Below, in pieces: positions 24,495 through 33,203 of a stretch of 64,000 nt of DNA. Each line of letters starts with the position of its first letter. The stretch's first letter is position 1. The stretch is from JAZDOK01 sp043798715 (lineage in GTDB: Bacteria > Vulcanimicrobiota > JAZDOK01). Below the pieces are notes generated by a model. That model saw only the letters and a list, made by a program, of their open reading frames with translations. It was not told where the DNA came from and ran no database searches. The stretch lies in NCBI GenBank assembly GCA_043798715.1, contig JAZDOK010000100.1, positions 186,001 through 250,000 on the forward strand, written 5' to 3'. The translations under genes were made by a program, and so were the position numbers.

Positions 24495-25187
24495 CTAGTC
24501 CAGCATCCTGTCCACCAGGAGGCTGTTGTCCACGCTCTTTACCCCGGGGATGCTGGCGGCGATTTCGGCGGCCGCCTTCAGATCTTCCAGGCGGTCCACC
24601 TGTCCCTGGAGACGCACCATGCCGCCCCGCGTCGTGATCCGCACGTTCATCAGGCTGAGGCCCAGGTTTTTTTTCAAGCCTTCGATTACGCGCCGGGTGA
24701 TCTCATCGTCGGTTAAGGGCACCTCCTCCTCCGACTCCTCTTTTTCCTCATCGAGCGCGAGGATGCCCTTGAGAAGGTCGTGGCGGCTGACGAAGCCCAC
24801 CACCTTGATTCCACGAACCACCGGCATCCGGCTGGCCTTGGTCTTTTCCATCAGGGCGACCAGTTCGAAGAGATCGATGTTCTCCGAGGCGGTGACGACA
24901 TGATGGATCATTATATCTTTAGCCGTAGAGCCATATATCTGCTTCTGTTCCTTCACAAAGGCCTGAGGATTCAGGTGGAAGCCGGTTTTTTTCGCTATCC
25001 CCTCTCTCTGGGCCTTCCCCTGCGCTATCAGTATCTCGGCGGTCACCAGTCCCTGGAGATTCATCTCCCGGTCCACCACGGGGACCGAGGAGATGGCCTT
25101 TTTTATGAGCAGGTGGACGATCTCCCGGATCGTCGTCTCCGGCCCGATAGTGACCAGTTTCTTCGACATGATGTCTTTTACTTTCAT
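24495..25187 (-). CDS. CBS-domain pair plus BON domain protein
   Basis: A 230-aa cytosolic protein. Residues 1-60 and 85-150 are two CBS motifs (VKDIMSKKLVTIGPETTI and AKDIMIHHVVTASENIDL), a module that usually senses adenosyl nucleotides. An acidic linker EEKEESEEE follows, then a BON domain (residues about 160-228, MVRLQGQVDRLEDLKAAAEI). It precedes nuoA by 15 bases. A role in sensing energy charge for the complex I operon is only an inference from position. Confidence 0.88.
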   Translation of the reverse strand: MKVKDIMSKKLVTIGPETTIREIVHLLIKKAISSVPVVDREMNLQGLVTAEILIAQGKAQREGIAKKTGFHLNPQAFVKEQKQIYGSTAKDIMIHHVVTASENIDLFELVALMEKTKASRMPVVRGIKVVGFVSRHDLLKGILALDEEKEESEEEVPLTDDEITRRVIEGLKKNLGLSLMNVRITTRGGMVRLQGQVDRLEDLKAAAEIAASIPGVKSVDNSLLVDRMLD

Positions 25188-25256
25188 GGAGCCTCCCTGG
25201 GAAAGTTTAATCTCCCAGATACTTCTGCAAGGATGATATTTTACCTTGCATGGGAT

Positions 25257-26009
25257 TTATCTCCGACTTCTCAGTTTTGAGAGAAGCCGGAGGATTTCTA
25301 TATAGAGCCAGATCAGCGTCACCATCAGGCCGAAGGCGCCGTACCACTCCATGTACTTCGGGGCGCCGTTCCGGGTGCCCTGTTCGATGAAATCAAAGTC
25401 CAGGACGAGGTTCAGAGCGGCGATGACCACCACGAAGAGGCTGAAAACGATCCCGATGGGGCCGCCCTCATGGATGAAGCCGATCCTGATCCCGAAGAAG
25501 CCGAGTATGAATGAAACCAGGTAGAGGAGCATGATGGCGCCGGTCGCCGCCACGACGCCCAGCTTGAAATTTTCAGTGGCCCGTATAAAACCGGAAGTAT
25601 AGGCCATGAGCAGGCAGAAGAGCGTGCCGAAAGTCAGGGCCACCGCCTGGATGACGATCCCCGGATACATGGATTCGAACATCGAGGAAAGACCCCCGAG
25701 CAGGAGCCCCTCCAGAAGGGCGTAGATGGGCGCGGTCACCGGGGCCCACTCCTTCTTGAAGATGGTAACCATGGCTACCACGAACCCGCCGATGGCCCCA
25801 ACAAAAATCCAGGACGAGACGGCCGCGGCGCTATGCCCGGAGTCAATGAAGAGTTTCCAGGTAAAGGAGGCTGTCAGCATTACACAGAGGAGGAGAAGAC
25901 CCGTCTTGTTGACGGTGCCCTGCAGGGTCATGGCGGTCTCGGAGGCGGCATAGGAGCCGTAACCGGTGAAGGTTCCCGCGTTGAGCGCGGGATTTGAAGT
26001 TCTCATCAT
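25257..26009 (-). CDS. Bax inhibitor-1 / YccA-family membrane protein
   Basis: A 250-aa integral membrane protein with about seven helices. MRTSNPALNAGTF at the N-terminus and the sequence of helices match the bacterial YccA/BI-1 group (TMBIM family, possible pH-gated cation leak). It has the conserved LVLDFDFIEQGTRNGAPKYMEW segment with the paired acidic residues. The start could be either of two adjacent ATG codons at 26009 or 26006. Physiological role in this organism is unknown. Confidence 0.88.
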   Translation of the reverse strand: MMRTSNPALNAGTFTGYGSYAASETAMTLQGTVNKTGLLLLCVMLTASFTWKLFIDSGHSAAAVSSWIFVGAIGGFVVAMVTIFKKEWAPVTAPIYALLEGLLLGGLSSMFESMYPGIVIQAVALTFGTLFCLLMAYTSGFIRATENFKLGVVAATGAIMLLYLVSFILGFFGIRIGFIHEGGPIGIVFSLFVVVIAALNLVLDFDFIEQGTRNGAPKYMEWYGAFGLMVTLIWLYIEILRLLSKLRSRR

Positions 26010-26024
26010 GTCTTTATCTCCTCG

Positions 26025-26369
26025 TCAGTCGTGTTTAAGGCACATATTAAGAAAGGCGCTGATGATGCTGAAGGCCAGGGCCGCCCAGAAGGCCTCCCAG
26101 AAACTGCTGATGGTGAAACCCGGCACGAAACGGGAGGCCAGTAAGAAGATGAGGCCGTTTATGACGAGAGTGAAAAGTCCCAGCGAGAGGAGATTTATAG
26201 GGAGAGTCAAAAGGACTATGATCGGGCGCAGAAAGGCGTTGAAGAGTCCCAGGACCAGGGCGGCGACGAGGAGCGTCTGCCAGTTGTTCACCTGGACGTG
26301 CGGAAAAATATGGACCACCGCAAAAAGCGCCGCCGCGTTGACAAACCACTTGATCAACAGATATTGCAT
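26025..26369 (-). CDS. Holin-like (Phage_holin_4_2 family) membrane protein
   Basis: A 114-aa protein with four hydrophobic helices. The segment LVAALVLGLFNAFLRPIIVL followed by LPINLLSLGLFTLVINGLIF is diagnostic for this widespread chromosomal family, which despite the name is not usually prophage associated. It is 15 bases upstream of the BI-1 gene. Function unknown. Confidence 0.85.
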   Translation of the reverse strand: MQYLLIKWFVNAAALFAVVHIFPHVQVNNWQTLLVAALVLGLFNAFLRPIIVLLTLPINLLSLGLFTLVINGLIFLLASRFVPGFTISSFWEAFWAALAFSIISAFLNMCLKHD

Positions 26370-26521
26370 CTTTTACCTCCTTAATCCGAAGTTTTACCTT
26401 AATACTTCTTTACCTCCCGGAATTCCTCTATCTGCGACTTTTGTAACAGGGGTATGACCCGGAGGGGGATGACAGTGAAATCAACTTTGTATATCTTCCG
26501 GAGCTGTTCGTTACGCGGGCC

Positions 26522-26550
26522 TTTACAAGTGAGACAGATGCAGATATAAT
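26522..26550 (+). promoter_or_regulatory. Sigma-70-type promoter for the 89-aa gene / FHA / hyp run
   Basis: TTTACA (26522-26527) and TATAAT (26545-26550) separated by 17 bases. A ribosome site AAGGAG (26570-26575) lies 8 bases before the ATG at 26584. It lies in a 213-base divergent intergenic region that holds no gene I can see. Confidence 0.75.
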
Positions 26551-26583
26551 AAGGAAAATGCAGATTTTCAAGGAGTTTTAACC

Positions 26584-26853
26584 ATGGATAAGCTTAGCAA
26601 CAGTCTCGGAATCATGAGCACCCATAATGTCATCATAGAAGATTTTCTGTCCACCCGCTTCCCCCGGGGGGAACATTCTCCCAACGGGTTCGACGAAGAC
26701 GAATTCATGCGGGTTTCCGAGGAGGCCCGCCGGGGCCGCCTCAGGGAGCTTGAGATTTTCTGCCGGGTTGATTCCGGGCGCGAAAACCTCCTGACCTATG
26801 TCCGCCGGCAACTGGAGCAGGATCACGGGAAAAAGAAAAGGTGGCTGTTCTGA
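26584..26853 (+). CDS. Small hypothetical protein
   Basis: An 89-aa charged soluble protein (MDKLSNSLGIMSTHNVIIED at the start, basic tail KKKRWLF). I do not recognise a family. It has a good promoter and ribosome site and lies 53 bases before the FHA gene, probably in the same transcript. The C-terminal half (residues 45-80) looks like one long charged helix. Confidence 0.7.
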   Translation: MDKLSNSLGIMSTHNVIIEDFLSTRFPRGEHSPNGFDEDEFMRVSEEARRGRLRELEIFCRVDSGRENLLTYVRRQLEQDHGKKKRWLF

Positions 26854-26906
26854 GAAAATTTTATCGCCCGTAAGAGGCGGATTTCCACGAGTGAAGGAGC
26901 GCATGA

Positions 26907-27644
26907 ATGGACAGGCTGGCCTACCTTAAAGAGTCGGCGGACAGAATAATCGAGGAGAAACTGCTGGGCCTTTTTCAGGGCCAGATCAGCGCGACAAGGC
27001 TGGCCCGGGAGATTCTCAAGGAACTGGTCGAGAGAAAAGAGCGGGGCGTCTCTCAAAGTTATGCCCCGAATTATTTCAAGGTCTATCTGCACCCGAAGGA
27101 CTATTCACCTATTGTCCAGCTCGGCAAAGAGTTCATCTACGAGCTGGAGCGCTTTCTCAAAAGTGAAGTCGGCGCGCGCAAGTTGAACCTGATGGGACCT
27201 CTTAAGGTTGCTCTGGAACAGGAAGAGGAACTCAGCCAGGGAATCGTGGTGGTGGAGTGGGATTTTCTTCCCGATGTGTCACGCCGGGAGGAGGATCTTA
27301 ATAGCGAGCCCGATTCTGCCGCGGAGTCGCATGACGAGAATTTTCTGGATACCGAGCCGGCCTTCCTGATAGCCGTCGAAGGTTACGGACAGGGCAATGT
27401 CTACCGGCTTGAAAAAAAAGAGAATCTCATGGGCCAGGATGCGGCCTGCGATATTCTGCTGAAATCCGCCCTTGTCGCCCCCAGGCACGCCCGAATCCGC
27501 AGAGTGGGGAGAGATTACGTGGTGGAAGACCTTGGCAGCCCCTCCGGCGTCTATATAAACCTGCGCCGGGTCAAGGAGAAAAAACTACAGGAAGGCGATA
27601 TGCTCGCCGTCGGAAGCTCCGTCCTCAAGTTCCATCTTTCATAA
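26907..27644 (+). CDS. FHA-domain protein with FhaA-like N-terminal domain (DUF3662)
   Basis: A 245-aa protein. Residues 5-125 resemble the N-terminal domain of FhaA-type proteins (RIIEEKLLGLFQGQISATRLAREILKEL, then YAPNYFKVYLHPKDY). An acidic linker follows, then a forkhead-associated domain from about residue 150 with LMGQDAACDILLKSALVAPRHARI and VEDLGSPSGVYINLRRV, the Arg/Ser/His/Asn pattern for phosphothreonine binding. A Ser/Thr kinase partner is expected but none is in this window. It precedes hypF by 42 bases. Confidence 0.88.
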   Translation: MDRLAYLKESADRIIEEKLLGLFQGQISATRLAREILKELVERKERGVSQSYAPNYFKVYLHPKDYSPIVQLGKEFIYELERFLKSEVGARKLNLMGPLKVALEQEEELSQGIVVVEWDFLPDVSRREEDLNSEPDSAAESHDENFLDTEPAFLIAVEGYGQGNVYRLEKKENLMGQDAACDILLKSALVAPRHARIRRVGRDYVVEDLGSPSGVYINLRRVKEKKLQEGDMLAVGSSVLKFHLS

Positions 27645-27686
27645 ATAATCCACGATCTGTGGTTCCCTTTTTCAAGGCAGGTTTTT

Positions 27687-30056
27687 GTGATAATCGAGTC
27701 AGGGAAAAATCAAACCAGGCTCAGGCTCAGAATCCGCGGAGTAGTTCAGGGAGTGGGCTTCAGGCCCTTCATCTATGGACTGGCCGGGCATCATCGCCTG
27801 CGGGGCTTTGTTTTAAATGACGCCGAGGGCGTTCTGCTGGAGGTGGAAGGCCCGCAGGAACAGGTGAGAGCTTTCCTGGAGGAACTCCCCCGACAGGCTC
27901 CGCTGCAGTCCGTCATCAGTCAAATGGAGCCTGATTGGCTCTCCCCGGCCGGATATGGGACCTTTGAGATCCGCGAAAGCGTGAGGGGTGCCTCCCATTC
28001 GACCCTGGTCTCTTATGACATCGCCGTCTGCGCCGACTGCCTGAGCGAGATGCGCGACCCGACCGACCGCCGTTACGGCTATCCCTTCATCAACTGCACT
28101 AACTGTGGCCCCCGCTTTACGATTATAAAGGACATCCCCTACGATCGGAACAAGACCACGATGTCCCTCTTTCCCATGTGCCCCGACTGCCGGGAGGAGT
28201 ACGAGGATCCGCGCTCCCGGCGTTTCCACGCCCAACCCAACGCCTGCTTTGCCTGCGGCCCCTCTCTTACTCTGATGGATAACCGCGGAAATCTGGTTGC
28301 TGGAAGCGGGCTGATGAGCGGGCCGGCCGGGGGAAAGGACGTCTCTGAGAAAAAAGAGCTGAACAGGGAGGCCATCGCCCGGACGGCCCTGCTTCTCGGG
28401 GAGGGAAAGATCGTAGCCATCAAGGGCCTGGGCGGCTTTCACCTGGCCTGCGACGCCGAAAATCAAGAGGCGGTCTTCGCCCTGCGGAGGAGAAAAGTGC
28501 GCGAGGGCAAACCCTTCGCCCTCATGGCGCCGGACATCCGGTGGATAAAAAATATCTGCCGGGTCAGCTCCCTTGAAGAGAATCTCCTTGAATCCGCCAG
28601 GCGGCCCATCGTACTTCTCAGAAAAAAAACTCCCTCCACCGTCGCCCCCGAGGCCGCACCCTCCCAGAAATTTCTGGGAGTCATGCTGCCCTATACGCCG
28701 CTGCATTATCTCCTTATGGAATCCGCCGGCAAAATCCTGATCATGACCAGCGGCAATCTAAGCGACGAGCCCATCGCCTGGGAAAACGCGGAAGCGCTCG
28801 AACGCCTGAGTGCCATCGCCGATTATTTTCTCCTGCACAACCGGGATATCCACATCCGCTGCGACGACTCGGTCACCAGAATCTTTTCCGGAGCGGAACT
28901 TCCCCTCAGGCGCTCCCGCGGCTATGTCCCCTTCCCGGTTGAATTTCCTGGAGGTTTTAAGAAGCCCCTCTTGGCCTGCGGGGGTGAACTGAAGAACACT
29001 TTCTGCTTGGGGCGGGCGGGCTTTGCCTTCGTGGGACACCACATCGGGGACCTGGAGAACGCCGAGACGCTTCTTTCTTTTGAGGAGGGGGTCGCCCACT
29101 TTCAGAGGCTCTTCTCCATACGACCAGAAGTCGTGGCCCATGATCTCCACCCCGAGTACCTTTCCACCAAGTATGCCCTGGCCGTAGGCTCCGGGAAAAA
29201 GATCGGGGTGCAACACCACCACGCCCACATCGCCTCCGTTATGGCCGAGCACGGCCTGGACGGGCTCCGGGATAAGGTCCTCGGGGTCGCCCTCGACGGG
29301 GCCGGCCTCGGGGAGGATGGAACGCTCTGGGGAGGGGAGTTCCTGCTGGCGGACTTTATGGGCTATGAGCGGGTGGCTCACTTTCAATCTTTCCGCCTCC
29401 TTGGAGGGGAAAAAGCCGTGCGGGAGCCCTGGCGGATGGCCCTCTCCTGCCTGTACGCGGTTTACGGCGAAGACCTCTGGAATCTTAAAATTCCCTTCCT
29501 GGCCCGCCTTAAGGATCGGGCTCTTCCCCACTGGCCGCTTTTGCGGAAGATGCTGGATGAGGGCCTGGGAAGCCCCTGGGCCTGCGGGACGGGACGTCTT
29601 TTCGACGCGGTTTCGGCGCTGCTTGGAATCTGCGAGGAGGCGCGCTACGAGGGGGAAGGCGCCGTCGGCCTGGAGATGGCCTGCGGGAAACCGCACGGCA
29701 GGCTCTATCCGCTTGAATTCGAGGGCTCCGGCCCGTATTTGATCCGGGTGGAGGAATTAATCGGAGCGGTCGTGAAAGATATCGCGACGGGGAGACCTGT
29801 TTCGGAAATTTCTTCCAATTTTCACCGGGCGCTGGCGGCGGGGAGCGCCCGGATGCTGGTTCTTCTCCGGAAGGAGAGCGGAATTCGCCGGGTGGTTCTG
29901 GGCGGAGGGGTTTTTCAGAACACTACCCTTCTTTCCCTCCTGCTCCGGCGTCTTGAGAAAGAAGACTTTGAGGTTCTTCTCCCCCGCCTTCTCCCACCCA
30001 ATGACGGCGGCCTCTCCCTGGGGCAGGCGGCCGTGGCGAATGCGAGGTGTTCCTGA
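27687..30056 (+). CDS. hypF: Carbamoyltransferase HypF
   Basis: Makes the thiocarbamate on HypE used for the CN ligands of [NiFe] hydrogenase. It is 789 aa. An acylphosphatase domain (RIRGVVQGVGFRPFIYGLA) occupies residues 10-95. Two C4 zinc fingers follow (CADCLSEM/CTNCGPR and CPDC/CFACGPS), then a YrdC-like domain (KGLGGFHLACDA) and a Kae1-like domain with HHHAHIASVMAEHG and GVALDGAGLGEDGT. GTG start at 27687 after AGGCAGG. The stop overlaps the hypC start. Confidence 0.97.
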   Translation: MIIESGKNQTRLRLRIRGVVQGVGFRPFIYGLAGHHRLRGFVLNDAEGVLLEVEGPQEQVRAFLEELPRQAPLQSVISQMEPDWLSPAGYGTFEIRESVRGASHSTLVSYDIAVCADCLSEMRDPTDRRYGYPFINCTNCGPRFTIIKDIPYDRNKTTMSLFPMCPDCREEYEDPRSRRFHAQPNACFACGPSLTLMDNRGNLVAGSGLMSGPAGGKDVSEKKELNREAIARTALLLGEGKIVAIKGLGGFHLACDAENQEAVFALRRRKVREGKPFALMAPDIRWIKNICRVSSLEENLLESARRPIVLLRKKTPSTVAPEAAPSQKFLGVMLPYTPLHYLLMESAGKILIMTSGNLSDEPIAWENAEALERLSAIADYFLLHNRDIHIRCDDSVTRIFSGAELPLRRSRGYVPFPVEFPGGFKKPLLACGGELKNTFCLGRAGFAFVGHHIGDLENAETLLSFEEGVAHFQRLFSIRPEVVAHDLHPEYLSTKYALAVGSGKKIGVQHHHAHIASVMAEHGLDGLRDKVLGVALDGAGLGEDGTLWGGEFLLADFMGYERVAHFQSFRLLGGEKAVREPWRMALSCLYAVYGEDLWNLKIPFLARLKDRALPHWPLLRKMLDEGLGSPWACGTGRLFDAVSALLGICEEARYEGEGAVGLEMACGKPHGRLYPLEFEGSGPYLIRVEELIGAVVKDIATGRPVSEISSNFHRALAAGSARMLVLLRKESGIRRVVLGGGVFQNTTLLSLLLRRLEKEDFEVLLPRLLPPNDGGLSLGQAAVANARCS

Positions 30057-30277
30057 TGTGTCTGGCGATTCCGGTCCGGGTTCTCTCCATCGAGGAGAAC
30101 GCGGCTCTCATAGAATTCGGGGGCGTGCGGCGCCCGGTGGATCTTCGGCTCCTGGAGAATGTTCAGGTGGGGGACTATGTGCTGGTCCACGCGGGCTTTG
30201 CCATCCAGCGGCTCGACGAGGAAGAAGCCAGGAAAACCCTTGAACTTTTTAGAGAGATTTCAGGCGAACGGCCATGA
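30056..30277 (+). CDS. hypC: Hydrogenase maturation chaperone HypC
   Basis: A 73-aa protein starting MCLAIPVRVLSIEEN, where Cys2 is the metal-ligand-binding residue. The ATG at 30056 shares its A with the hypF TGA; an upstream in-frame ATG at 30047 would hide Cys2 and is rejected. HypC works with HypD in assembling the Fe(CN)2CO unit. It overlaps hypD by 4 bases. Confidence 0.96.
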   Translation: MCLAIPVRVLSIEENAALIEFGGVRRPVDLRLLENVQVGDYVLVHAGFAIQRLDEEEARKTLELFREISGERP

Positions 30278-31365
30278 AATACCGGGATGAGTTTCATGAC
30301 GGCGCTCTCTGCAAGGAGCTTTCCGGGCGAATCATAAAGCTGGCCGGTAATCGGCCGCTCACCTTCATGGAGGTCTGCGGGACGCACACCGTCTCCATTC
30401 ACCGCTTCGGCATCAGAAGCCTGCTCCCCGGGACGGTCCGGCTCCTTTCCGGCCCCGGCTGCCCCGTCTGCGTCACTTCCGCCTCAGACATCGATCGGGC
30501 CATTGCACTGGTAACACTCCCCGACGTGATTGTGGCCACTTTCGGCGACCTTTTCCGGGTGCCCGGCACCTTCTCCAGCCTGGCCGCCGAGAGGGCTTCC
30601 GGCAGGGATGTCCGCCTTCTCTACTCGCCCCTGGAGGCGCTCCAGACAGCCCGGGAGAATCCCGGAAAGACGGTTGTTTTGATCGGGGTAGGCTTTGAGA
30701 CGACGACCCCTATCCTGGCCGCCACTGTCCTTGAGGCCAGAAAACTCAAACTTGAAAATTTTACATTGATGTGCGCCATGAAGACCATCCCCGAGGCGCT
30801 TGAGACCATCATCCGGACGCCGGAACTTAAAGTGGACGGCTTTCTTCTGCCCGGGCACCTCTCGGCGGTCACGGGAACGGCCATCTACGATTTCATCCCC
30901 GAACGCTACCGCCTGGCCTGCGCCGTGACCGGCTTTGAGCCGCTCGACATCCTCATGGGCGTCCATTCGCTGGTCAGTCAGGTCGTTGAAGGGAAGTGCC
31001 TGATCGAAAATGCCTACGGCCGGGCGGTTCCGGCGGAGGGCAACCCAAAAGCGGTTAAAGTCATGCAGGAGGTATTTGAGCCTTGCGACGCCGCCTGGCG
31101 CGGGATCGGCCTCATCCCCCGAAGCGGCCTCCGCCTTAGGCCTGAATTTGCGGACATGGATGCCCTGAGGCGTTTTCCGCTTGAGCTTCCTCCGGCCAAA
31201 GAGCATCCCGCCTGCCTCTGCGGGCAAATACTGCGGGGGCTTAAAAGCCCGGAGGATTGTCCCCTCTTCGGGCGGGAGTGCCTCCCTGAAAATCCGGTGG
31301 GCGCCTGCATGGTCTCTTCCGAGGGCACCTGCGCCGCCCATTTCCGTTATGGAGGCCGGGGATGA
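30274..31365 (+). CDS. hypD: Hydrogenase maturation protein HypD
   Basis: Iron-sulfur scaffold on which the Fe(CN)2CO moiety is built, 363 aa. Motifs seen: FMEVCGTHTVSIHRFGIRSL, LSGPGCPVCVT, GFETTTP, and the C-terminal cluster Cys set (CLCGQILRG...CPLFGREC, CMVSSEGTCAAHFRY). Overlaps hypC and hypE by 4 bases each. Confidence 0.97.
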   Translation: MKYRDEFHDGALCKELSGRIIKLAGNRPLTFMEVCGTHTVSIHRFGIRSLLPGTVRLLSGPGCPVCVTSASDIDRAIALVTLPDVIVATFGDLFRVPGTFSSLAAERASGRDVRLLYSPLEALQTARENPGKTVVLIGVGFETTTPILAATVLEARKLKLENFTLMCAMKTIPEALETIIRTPELKVDGFLLPGHLSAVTGTAIYDFIPERYRLACAVTGFEPLDILMGVHSLVSQVVEGKCLIENAYGRAVPAEGNPKAVKVMQEVFEPCDAAWRGIGLIPRSGLRLRPEFADMDALRRFPLELPPAKEHPACLCGQILRGLKSPEDCPLFGRECLPENPVGACMVSSEGTCAAHFRYGGRG

Positions 31366-32372
31366 CAAACGAAAAAATTCTGCTGGGGCACGGGAGCGGA
31401 GGACGGATGACCGGCCGCCTTATTCGCGAGCACATATTAAGGCATCTTGGAAATCCTCTTCTTGATCTTCTGGATGATGCGGCCCTGGTGGACCTTTCGG
31501 GCTGCAAGGCGGCCTTCACGACCGACTCCTACGTCGTGCGCCCCCTCTTCTTTCCCGGCGGAAACATCGGGAAACTTTCCGTCTGCGGCACCGTAAACGA
31601 TCTGGCGGTCATGGGCGCCACCCCGCGCGCGCTCTCCCTGGGCCTCATCATCGAGGAGGGATTTGCGATGGAAGACCTGGAGCTGATTTTAGCCTCCATC
31701 CGGTCGACTGCGGATGAGGCGGAGGTGACGGTCGTCACCGGGGACACCAAGGTGGTCGAGAGGGGCGCCGCCGACGGCCTTTTTATATGCACCGCCGGCA
31801 TTGGTACTTTTGAGGAGGGAGCGGATCTCTCCGGGAAAAAAATAGAGGAGGGCGACGTGCTCCTGCTGAGCGGAACCATCGGGGATCACGGCGTCGCCAT
31901 CTTTTCCGCCAGGGAGGAGATGCATCTTTCCTCCTCGCTTACGAGCGATTGCACTCCATTAAATCACCTGATTCTTTCGGTTCTTTCGAAAACGGACGGG
32001 GTCAAGTTCATGCGGGACCCGACCCGGGGCGGCCTGGCGGCGGTCTTAAACGAGATCGCCGCGGACACCGGCCTGGGCGTCATCATTGAAGAAAACGCGA
32101 TTCCCATCCGTGAGGAGGTCCGGGCGATCTGCGATCTGGTGGGCTTTGACCCTCTGCACCTGGCCAACGAGGGGAAGGTGCTCCTGGTGGTCTCGCCGGA
32201 TGAGGCGGGAACCGCCCTCGCGGCCCTTCGGCTGCATTCCCTCGGAGCGCAGGCCTCCCTCATCGGGCGCCTCACCGCAACATCCCCGGGGAAAGTCATC
32301 CTCAAGACTTCCGTTGGTGGCAGGCGCATCGTGGATCTTCCAGAATCAGACCCCCTCCCCCGCATCTGCTAG
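31362..32372 (+). CDS. hypE: Hydrogenase maturation protein HypE
   Basis: ATP-dependent dehydratase that turns the carbamoyl on its C-terminal Cys into a cyano group. It is 336 aa, AIR-synthase-like, with LGHGSGGRMT at the N-terminus and MRDPTRGGLAAVLNEIA in the middle. It ends ...PLPRIC, so the essential terminal Cys is present. No hypA, hypB or hydrogenase structural gene is in the window. It ends the run. Confidence 0.97.
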   Translation: MTNEKILLGHGSGGRMTGRLIREHILRHLGNPLLDLLDDAALVDLSGCKAAFTTDSYVVRPLFFPGGNIGKLSVCGTVNDLAVMGATPRALSLGLIIEEGFAMEDLELILASIRSTADEAEVTVVTGDTKVVERGAADGLFICTAGIGTFEEGADLSGKKIEEGDVLLLSGTIGDHGVAIFSAREEMHLSSSLTSDCTPLNHLILSVLSKTDGVKFMRDPTRGGLAAVLNEIAADTGLGVIIEENAIPIREEVRAICDLVGFDPLHLANEGKVLLVVSPDEAGTALAALRLHSLGAQASLIGRLTATSPGKVILKTSVGGRRIVDLPESDPLPRIC

Positions 32373-32439
32373 CCCAAAAAGCTCGCCGGACTCTTCGCTC
32401 GCCGCATAATGAAATACTCTGCTTTGATTATGCCGGTTC

Positions 32440-32472
32440 TTGAAATATTATTACATATATGTTATCATATAT
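32440..32472 (+). promoter_or_regulatory. Promoter with overlapping palindromic operator for the toxin-antitoxin pair
   Basis: TTGAAA (32440-32445) and TATCAT (32463-32468) with a 17-base spacer. A perfect inverted repeat ATATATG (32455-32461) / CATATAT (32466-32472) covers the -10 box. This fits autorepression by the ribbon-helix-helix antitoxin encoded 15 bases downstream. Confidence 0.7.
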
Positions 32473-32486
32473 TTGGGTGAGGAAAG

Positions 32487-32726
32487 ATGTTAAGAACCAC
32501 GATTCTTGCAGACGAGGAGATCCTGCTCCGGCTGAGGCTTCTCGCCAAGAGGCAGAAGAAGACCCTTTCGGAAGTTATCCGCAAGGCCCTTGATACCTAT
32601 CTTGAGCAAAAGACAGGGCGGAAAAAACTCTCTTTTCTCGGGGCCGGGCACAGCGGCAAAAAGAATGTTTCGGCAGCGGCGGAAGAAATCATCAATAAAA
32701 ATCTTCACACCGACGAGGGTTTATAA
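32487..32726 (+). CDS. Ribbon-helix-helix antitoxin (CopG/VapB-like)
   Basis: A 79-aa DNA-binding antitoxin. Residues 1-45 (MLRTTILADEEILLRLRLLA...LSEVIRKALDTYLEQK) form a beta strand and two helices typical of the RHH fold. The C-terminal tail (residues 50-79) would cover the toxin. AGGAAAG precedes the ATG. The stop overlaps the toxin ATG by one base, the usual TA arrangement. Confidence 0.85.
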   Translation: MLRTTILADEEILLRLRLLAKRQKKTLSEVIRKALDTYLEQKTGRKKLSFLGAGHSGKKNVSAAAEEIINKNLHTDEGL

Positions 32727-33139
32727 TGCCGATTCTGGCGGACACCGGGCCTCTATATGCCCTGGCCGATATTTCAGACGCCCATCACAAAGCCGCACGC
32801 GCTGTCTGGGAGCGTGAAGAAGAAATTTTCATCGTGCCGGTCACTATTTTGCCGGAAGTCTGTTATCTGCTAACCAAGTACCTCGGAGCGAAAGCCGAAC
32901 TCCGCTTTCTGGGGTCTCTCGCCGGCGGGGAAATGAAATTAGAGTCCCTGACCGAGGAGGACCTCGAAAGAAGCATGGAAATCCTTGAAAAATACAGGGA
33001 TGCCGACTTCGGTTTTGTGGATGCCAGTCTCATGGCCATATCAGAAAGGCTCAAGATTAAAAAAGTTTTCACCCTGGACAAAAAGCATTTCAGAACCTAT
33101 AAGCCCTCCCACTGCGCCTCCCTGACCCTTCTTCCCTGA
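32726..33139 (+). CDS. PIN-domain ribonuclease toxin (VapC-like)
   Basis: A 137-aa PIN nuclease expected to cut a tRNA or rRNA when free. The acidic metal site is complete: D6 in LADTGPL, E44 in ILPEVCYLL, and D94 and D99 in DADFGFVDASLMAIS. It is immediately downstream of the RHH antitoxin. Length and residues are normal, so it is presumed active and held by the antitoxin. Confidence 0.88.
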   Translation: MPILADTGPLYALADISDAHHKAARAVWEREEEIFIVPVTILPEVCYLLTKYLGAKAELRFLGSLAGGEMKLESLTEEDLERSMEILEKYRDADFGFVDASLMAISERLKIKKVFTLDKKHFRTYKPSHCASLTLLP

Positions 33140-33203
33140 AAACGGCAGGGTCATGAAGGGATCCTGGGGCCTGATGCTTAACTTTTCGCCTGGAGGAATT
33201 AGC

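Noticed and set aside
25957..26369. Holin-like gene as evidence of a prophage
   Set aside because: This membrane family is common on chromosomes, and no phage structural, integrase or lysis genes are nearby.
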